A DNA stretch of 64,000 nucleotides from Adiantum capillus-veneris (Eukaryota; Streptophyta; Polypodiopsida; Polypodiales; Pteridaceae): NCBI GenBank assembly GCA_014529385.2, contig CM043969.1, forward strand, positions 17,776,446-17,840,445. The letters are read 5' to 3'. The position numbers and the translations under genes were made by a program. Shown in pieces: positions 57,832 through 64,000 of the stretch. The notes beneath the pieces are model-generated. The model was not told the origin of the DNA. It made no database searches and saw only the letters and a program-made list of their open reading frames with translations. Position 1 is the stretch's first letter. The number at the start of each line of letters is the position of its first letter.

Positions 57832-58000
57832 TTTTAAGTACCCTTAGGGGTAGATAAGCCTACAAGGGGCAGAAAAAGGCCTGGCCACAAGGGCGCGCAA
57901 ATGGCCCATCCAAAACTGATGGATGGGCCATTTGCGCGCCCTTGTGGCCAGGCCTTTTTCTGCCCCTTGTAGGCTTATCTACCCCCAAGGGTACTTAAAA
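57832..58000. repeat. Long hairpin 1 (81-base arms, 7-base loop)
   Basis: The left arm from TTTTAAGTACCC to ATGGCCCATCCA (57912) pairs with TGGATGGGCCAT (57920) to GGGTACTTAAAA. The loop is AAACTGA (57913-57919). Only one or two mismatches are visible in each arm (TTAGGGG against CCCCCAA). Confidence 0.92.
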
Positions 58001-58332
58001 TAACCAAATTTACTAAAACCTATTGGTTTTGCATCAATATTTTATATGGATCCTTAGGGACACCTTTTTTTGGTCATTTCAAGCTTTGAATTCCTTATAG
58101 GATATCAAAACAAATAACATATTGTGAAACCAAGTGTCCAATGTAATTTGACTTTTTGGTGCAAGTGTGTAGTAGGTAGAGCTAAAGCAAGTGATAGTTT
58201 GCTGGAAACTTCATTTCATAATTGATTTGAGCTTTTCTAGTGTCCTTGAGTGTGAACATATACTGGAATTGCCATAAAAAGGTTGCATTTAAATGAATGA
58301 TGCAAAAACAATCCATTGCAATAAATTTGTGC

Positions 58333-58504
58333 TTTTTAAGTACCCTAGGGGGTAGATTGGCCTATAAGGGGCAAAAAAAATGCATGGCCACAAGGGCGCG
58401 CAAATGGCCCATCCAAAACTGATGGATGGGCCATTTGCGTGCCCTTGTGGCCAGGCATTTTTTGCCCCTTATAGGCTAATCTAACCCCCTAGGGTACTTA
58501 AAAA
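58333..58504. repeat. Long hairpin 2 (homologous to hairpin 1, same loop)
   Basis: Same core and the same AAACTGA loop as hairpin 1, but with substitutions that are mostly mirrored in both arms (CCTATAAGGGG / CCCCTTATAGG against CCTACAAGGGG / CCCCTTGTAGG in hairpin 1). Confidence 0.92.
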
Positions 58505-58680
58505 TCACAATTATACTCAAATTGACTGCAATTACATACCTTGAAATAACAAAGTCAAAAAACAATTCATATCACCAATTGAAACAATTTTCAAGATTCA
58601 CAAATCAGATTGAAAAGAATTTGCAATATAGAGAGACAATTTCAAATATTTTTTATTCCTTCTAGCACGGTGATTTTACA

Positions 58681-60306
58681 TCATGTATCTGAGGAGTTCA
58701 GAATTTTTTTGACCATTTCCTGGCACCTATTTTGCGCGTAAGGCAACTCCCCAGTCAAGAGGGACTGCGCTATGGCATTTGGGTCAGTTGAGCCAATGAA
58801 AGCATGTATCCCTATCTGGGCAAACACTTTACCACGAAAGCCAGTGCCAAACGCTGTGCATACAAGGGATCTACGCACTAGGAACACTTGATGCGCAGTT
58901 TGAGCAATGGTACTCAAACACAAAAACTTGCTCAAAGCTTTTAACGACCAAGTCATAAAATGGGCTTGGGGAGTAAATTCATTATGGATAATGGCCACAT
59001 CACCAGGGGGGAGTTGTCCGAGGTAATGCGCAAGGGAAGCTTGAGGTCCAAAGCCCGTCCGCTTGCCACCCGTCCTTGCAGCAAAATCATCAACCTCCAC
59101 AACATCTTGTCATAAACCGATGAAGGTTGAGAAAAAAGACAACGAAGGATAAAATAGTAGCATGAAAATTAGGATATAGTTTACCTCCTGCTCCTTGTCG
59201 TCCTCCTCCCTGTTGCCCTTTGCATCCAAGTCAATGCTCCCATGCACCACAGATACAAGCTTTGGATCATCAGATGGGAGATTGCATAATGGCATAGGCA
59301 TCCTAGCAGCCTCAACCTTGGCTTGCGTGGCTTGGAAATCTTCATGAGCCACGTGCAACTGCTCTGCTGCCAGGACCTCCGCACATACAACTGCAATAGT
59401 GTCAGCAACAGAGTCCCCATCTGGCAAGAGCTTGCTTTCTAGGGCATCTGGCGTATTGTCTAAGGGACATTTGCTGCTGTTGCATAGCACGCTCAAGCAT
59501 TCATCCATGCGCAGGCCAAATGCTTTTTCCAAATCATGCAGGAACACAAACTCCTCCCCATCCACTAACACTGAGGAGAAGCGGCTAATTTCTACCTCTG
59601 GGATAGCCACATCCATCAGTGGTAGTGGCACTGGAGTGTCACTAGGGCCAGCCACAACTATGGATTTCTCAACCACTTCCTCAAGACCCCTAGGGTACTC
59701 GAGCTGGTGTGCTTTTCCTTCCACTGCACGGTTCATGGGGATAACTTGCTGCTCCTTGGTGTCCTTGATAAAGGACCCAACTTGAAGGTGTGGTAAGCGA
59801 AGCTCCTCCAAATCAGGTTCCTTGCTCACCAAGAAGATAAATGTTGCGAGCCGAGAAAGGTACTCCACCCCCAACTTGCGCTTCTTGAGCGTTGACACCC
59901 CAGGGGCTTGCTCGTCCAAGTAATGGCCTGCATTGGTTGCAATTTCTTGGAATCGTTGCAACCGCTTGGAGAATGGGCGATCACCTTTGTGTATATAGCG
60001 CAAAAGATTGCAAGGAACCCAGATCCCTGCATGTGGGGGGATAGATACAGAATATTTTATGATGTGCTCCTCCATGAACACAGAAATCTCCTCAAATGCA
60101 TCCATGTGAAGAGCAACTGTGGCGTCAAGGTCAGGGAGACGAGTAAAAAAGGTGTGGAGGTCCAACTTCCCTTTGTATTTGGTGTCCTCAAGGAAGAGGA
60201 TGAAGCGTGACAAAGGGGTGGATGTGGGTACAGATGCAGAGGCTGTGGCAGCATCTATGTTTAGCCTGGGGTGTGGATAGAGAGTGGAGGAGCTCAAGAG
60301 GTGCAA
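58681..60306 (-). CDS. Unknown two-exon gene on the minus strand, convergent with the H3-like gene
   Basis: Exon 1 is open from 60306 to 59185, where a GTAAAC donor begins at 59184. Exon 2 runs from 59094 (after a GAG acceptor) to the stop at 58681. The joined frame is continuous (...EQE then VDDFAAR...), giving about 510 residues. There is no in-frame ATG before about 60107, so the true start is unclear: the ORF opens with TTG, and a non-annotated upstream exon or a lost ATG is possible. The protein is rich in charged and Leu residues, with an acidic end to exon 1 (DDKEQE). I recognise no domain. A TATA box lies at 60341-60347 just upstream. Its placement near copy B suggests it belongs to the same unit. 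Confidence 0.55.
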
Positions 60307-60340
60307 AAGTGAAAATAGTGAATGAGTTAGGTGGCCCCCC

Positions 60341-60347
60341 TTTTATA
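60341..60347 (-). promoter_or_regulatory. TATA box of the minus-strand unknown gene
   Basis: Minus-strand TATAAAAGGGGGG begins here, about 35 bases before the first codons of the open frame at 60306. Confidence 0.55.
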
Positions 60348-60504
60348 ATGTACCCTTTTTTTAAGACATTAAAAAAAAAAGCACTTTCACCAAAAAATGA
60401 TTTCTCATCCCAATGCAAAAAATTATATTCAAAGGCATGATTTGCCGAAGCAAATCATGTTGATTACAGCGGGGATCAATATGAAAATTGCAAGAGTTAC
60501 AAAG

Positions 60505-61845
60505 TTATAAGATCGATAGCATAGTTCCATCTATCCCCCAGTCCTCCTCGACCTTCAATTTGTCTTCCATTCTCTTCCCAATCTGCGGACATTCATTACA
60601 ATAAGCATCTAATGATCGACAAACCATGATGCATTGAAAATGTGGTGGAAGGATTCTCACCTTGTGACCTTGTAAACGAAATTGTGCTTGTTGAAGGGCC
60701 TCAAAACCCATAATAACCAAATGTTCTCGAACATTACTGAGAGTCCAATGCTTGTTCACTTGGACTGCCTCCAAAGCATCGTTGGGCATCTTCACTGCAA
60801 TGTCAAAGCTTGCAATAGCACCGTCTACACTCTGTAAGGGAGTCCACACTCCAAGCTTGCACATCCAACGATCATAGTGAAATCGTATGTACAAGGAGGT
60901 GCGGGATTTCAAATAGCGCATTCCAATACCTGAAGCTCCAACCTTACAACAGTACCGGTCCCCGTTGTGCATGCCCTCCACAAAACCCCAGTCCTCTTCT
61001 TAAAGCCTTCCTAATTCCTCATAATGCGCATCTTTACATACAAGCATTGTGGTAGTCTCCACAAATCCAAACTCTTTAAAAATGTGCACAAAACAATGAA
61101 TAGGCAAACACTAGCTCAAGCCCACAGACCTAGAAGCTTTAGAGTATTTCAAAGAGTTTTGGACATCCATTATCATCTTTTGCTTGAAAGATGCTACCGA
61201 CCACAAATCTGGGACCGGCCACTCCATACTTAATAAGGAAGTTACTTTGATGGGTTCAAGCGTTCCAAATGCTTGTGTAGAAGTAGGGACAATATAGGAG
61301 TGAGAATAGAAGAAAATCCTTCTTTGAACCAGTTTGGTTGGGCAAAGATGCGGGAACATTATTGCTCCAATATCCGCATGTATAACATTGAATGTGCCGG
61401 AGAGACTATGTAGTGGCTGCTCCTCCACCAACGTGGATGGAAATATGACTATAAATGCATGACAAATGTTAAGTATGAATCCATAATAACATTACACTGT
61501 GATTTCACACCTAGCTTTGTATTCTCAAAACATGTACTTACAATGTGTTGGAAATCGAGGTGGTTGTTGCAAGTGCATGGTTGACATTGAGAAAACATGT
61601 TGCACAATGGCTACGGTCCCCTTGTCTTTGCGGTTCTTGAAGCCAAGGAGCTTTCCTTTCCAATGAAGATCCAAGTTTGCACGATTCCACACACGATGAG
61701 GGCCAACAGCAGATGGTTGCATGTATACCCAAGCACCTTTGGTGAACTCTTGTGGCACCCACTCATCATCTACACCTCTAGTGTTGTGGCATGCAAGTGT
61801 TGTGACCTCATCCTTTGGCCGCCTTTGCGAAGTAGAGTTGGCCAT
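60505..61845 (-). CDS. Second unknown minus-strand gene, probably three exons
   Basis: ATG at 61845 (MANSTSQRRPKDE) opens exon 1, which ends at 61542 before a GTAAGT donor. Exon 2 starts at 61448 after TTTATAG and can leave at 61230 before GTATGG. Exon 3 starts at 60998 after CTTTAAG and runs to the stop at 60505. These joins keep one frame and give about 340 residues. Exon 1 has GAWVYMQPSAVGPHRVW and exon 3 has HFQCIMVCRSLDAYCNECPQI, a Cys-rich patch near the C-terminus. I recognise no family. The 5' flank (61925-62050) carries tandem repeats. It is transcribed in the same direction as the gene at 58681-60306 and may be part of the same element or a host gene. Confidence 0.5.
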
Positions 61846-61924
61846 GGTTGAGCAAAGCAAACTAGGAGGAGGAGAAGAACCTTGCTTGTTGCTACAATGT
61901 AGGTGGGATAAAGTGATATGAGAA

Positions 61925-62050
61925 AATGGTCAACCCTTGTGGCAATGGGAGGAGAAGGTGGACAACCCTTGCTTGGTGTGGCACTTGGAGGAGAAGGTGG
62001 ATAAGCCTTGCTTGGTGTGGCAATGGAAGGTGGTAGGGGAGGAGAGAGGA
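61925..62050. repeat. Imperfect tandem repeat of about 36-39 bp upstream of the minus-strand gene
   Basis: Three units share CAACCCTTG(CTTGGTG)TGGCA and GGAGAAGGTGGA. The minus-strand frame across them encodes a Pro/Ser repeat (PPSPPSATPSKG), which I do not take as evidence of a protein. Confidence 0.7.
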
Positions 62051-62179
62051 GCTTCCTTGCTGCAGTAATGGAGATGGTGTAAAGAGAGAGAGTGTTGGAG
62101 TAGAGGATGAGTGTGATGGTTGCAACCAAGGAGGGGTTGGAAAAGGGGTTCTAGAGAGAGAAAATCCCTTTTTGCCTAA

Positions 62180-62420
62180 TAACTACTTTTGGGGGAGCTC
62201 AAGATAGCAAAAAAAATATTTTTTTAAAGTTTTTAAAAAATTTTGAATTTTAGGGTTTTTGGATGCACGTTTTGACTTTTTGAGATCAAAAAATGCTTTT
62301 TTTGACCATAAAATAGTTTTAGGGGGGGTTTCAGAAGATGAAATTTGAGTTTTGAAAATTTTGAAAAAATTTCAAATTTTTGGGATTTTTTCAAAACCGG
62401 ATCAAAAAGGAGGGAAGTTG
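62180..62420. other. T/A-rich homopolymer-like region
   Basis: Runs of A and T with TTTTTTGA, CTTTTTGAGATCAAAAAA and GGGGG islands. It resembles 53330-53490 in inverted orientation and may mark the far side of the unit containing copy B. Confidence 0.4.
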
Positions 62421-62446
62421 GAGTTTCCATATGGCCCACCCAGCCA

Positions 62447-62471
62447 CCCCCCCCCCCCCCCCCCCCCCCCC
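62447..62471. repeat. Poly-C tract
   Basis: 25 consecutive C bases, then CTCCCCACCACC. The length is likely to be unreliable in assembly. Confidence 0.9.
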
Positions 62472-62519
62472 TCCCCACCACCACCCCACCTTCTCACTAG
62501 GTAAGAGCCCATTTAAAAA

Positions 62520-64000
62520 GTGTAAGACTACTTTGTCCCCCTACATTTTTGAGGGCATAGAGTGTGTCCACCACCCTCTTCTCATTGGCTGGCCTCTAAT
62601 TAACCTTAATCCCAAAGGGCCCCTAGAGGGTTCATATTTTTCCTAATGATGCATAGTGTATTCTTTGGTGATGTTGTGTGTGTTTTTTTTCATGGTGAGC
62701 TCTCATGGCCTCCTTATATAGGGAAGGAGGAGAGGATTTAGCAATATTTCTAATTGAAGTGAGTGTCCCACTCTGGTGACTAGGAAAATGGGGTGCATGT
62801 GACTGTAGCTCCCATCTTGTCTCCTCATTATTTAAAATACCAGAGTCAATAGAGAGAGAAGAAGAGAGAATGTGGGTAGGATGTAGAGGATAGGAAATAT
62901 TTACAATAGTCTAGCTTTGGCTAGACATAAGCTTATTAGGGAGAGAAGAGAGAAGTAAGAAAATTATAAGAGAGGTTGTCGAAGGTGGATATTTGTTGAT
63001 GAGGATGGATCCTCCAAAAATAGTGATAGAATCACTCTAGACTTGCCAAGACCTCATTAAAAGAGCCTTGTCTCTTGTAATCATGCTTGAATACTTGTAG
63101 AACCATAGCCATTCTAGAGGGAAGAAAACTAGGGATGGCCTGTGTCACCATTACATGAGAAAACTGGGGTCCACTACAAAAATCATAGCTCCGCGTTCAT
63201 AACTCCAAAAATTTTGACAAAATTTGAGCTAAAAGTTGAGATCACGAGCTATATCTTTCATGTTGAACGCTCCTTCAGATTCGGGGTTCTTCTTTACTTA
63301 AAATTCAGCCAAATAATGTATTATTTGTGGCTGCAAAAGTCTTTTGGTGGTCCCCTTTTAGTGGACTTCTCTCTTGCCTTCAAGTGTAAGATCCTTCATG
63401 TGTATGAAAACATGACCTAGAGTTTTGAAAAGATTGGCAATCATCTAGGTGGAGATATTATTGAAATTTGAAAGTGGGGTTGAGGTTTGAAAATGAAAAC
63501 TAGTGAATAAAATATTTGGTAGGGTGGAATAATATACATACATGAAAAATATATTAAAAAATACTAAAATATATAATGTAATTTATATATATTTAATATT
63601 TAAGGTCAAAAGAGAGATCAACAAAGAAAGCTTACTTATTTATGCTACATCGTGATTGATTAGCATAAGTCTTATTTATTTAATAAAGGCTAAAACGTTT
63701 GTGAAAAAGGAAGAAAAAATCAAAAGTAACTCATATAATGGAAAATATTTTGGTAAAAGGGAAAAAATATATGGGGGGGTTCCCATGCATGGAAAAGCTT
63801 GCCTCAATGCCTTGTGCAACCTAATTTATCCAAATAACCATCCTTTCATGTTCCAATACCTTTTTTTGTCCATTTTTCTAAAAATAAAATGGATGTTCTT
63901 TTAAAAATTTCACAAGCAAAATAGAAATAAGTACCCAAATTTGAAAATTTTAGCATAAAGTGGAGTTCAAAAAAAAAAACAATAATAATACCGGGAACAA
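62520..64000. other. AT-rich region with no supported gene
   Basis: Several ORFs of 80-92 codons (62380-62646, 63142-63420, 63656-63904) have no motif, no splice context and AT-driven composition. No repeat family from elsewhere in the window recurs here. Confidence 0.5.

Larger units (their letters stand above)
57777..58554. repeat. Nested inverted repeat containing two perfect-type hairpins
   Basis: The outer arms 57777-57831 and 58505-58554 are imperfect reverse complements (CTTTGTAATTTCAAG / CTTGAAATAACAAAG, GTCAATTT / AAATTGAC). Inside lie hairpins at 57832-58000 and 58333-58504. The sequences just inside the hairpins (AAATTTACTAAA...TTTTGCATCA and TGATGCAAAA...AATAAATTTGTG) are also inverted copies. 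The whole block is thus a symmetrical foldback of about 780 bases with two long stem-loops. Confidence 0.85.

Noticed and set aside
62380-62646. ORF with a proline/histidine run
   Set aside because: It is generated by the poly-C tract and has no flanking gene signals.
1-64000. CRISPR-like arrays
   Set aside because: All regular repeats are tandem or microsatellite without uniform spacers; composition and introns are eukaryotic.

Overview
The window reads as repeat-dense nuclear DNA of a green plant or streptophyte. Evidence: LTR retrotransposons primed by initiator-Met tRNA, a chromodomain-bearing Ty3/gypsy element, a TNP2-type CACTA transposase, short GT-AG introns (68-90 bases), TATA boxes, and long CT/GA/GT microsatellites. 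The species cannot be told from sequence alone. I see no rRNA, tRNA, CRISPR or bacterial-type operon. Almost every coding region carries stops or frameshifts, so most entries are relics.

Layout. 1-305 is a satellite-like tandem repeat. 845-2366 is a broken protein-kinase-like gene. 2736-20679 is a chromoviral Ty3/gypsy array in the order LTR, interior, LTR, truncated interior. Its second LTR is split by a nearly complete Ty1/copia element (10861-16406, minus strand, 5-base target duplication). 20680-24756 holds no gene, mainly microsatellites and small tandem repeats. 24757-42088 is a second, strongly decayed LTR retroelement. It contains two insertions: a unit with 2.1-2.25 kb direct repeats around a minus-strand Penelope-like/animal-type reverse transcriptase (26573-34867), and a solo LTR of the first gypsy family (36671-38257). 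42139-42519 is an integrase C-terminal scrap of another gypsy element.

The most interesting part is 43.0-62.4 kb. Two diverged copies of an unfamiliar unit lie on the plus strand (A, 43672-47904; B, 53689-57672), separated by a decayed CACTA transposase (about 48100-51717). Each copy has a CT-rich leader, then a multi-exon gene for an RNase H-like, transposase-type protein, then, downstream on the same strand, a gene for a divergent histone H3 (lysine/arginine-rich tail plus H3 histone fold). In copy B the H3 gene has its own TATA box, and its predicted N-terminus mimics that of H3. Copy A's histone-fold ORF is intact although its transposase gene is heavily broken. Downstream of copy B, two minus-strand multi-exon genes of unknown function converge on the H3 gene. 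The convergence point is a nested palindrome (57777-58554). I infer that these genes may form one large mobile element carrying a histone, but I could not prove its ends.

Limits: no database search was possible. Family calls rest on motifs I recognise, and splice sites are read by eye.
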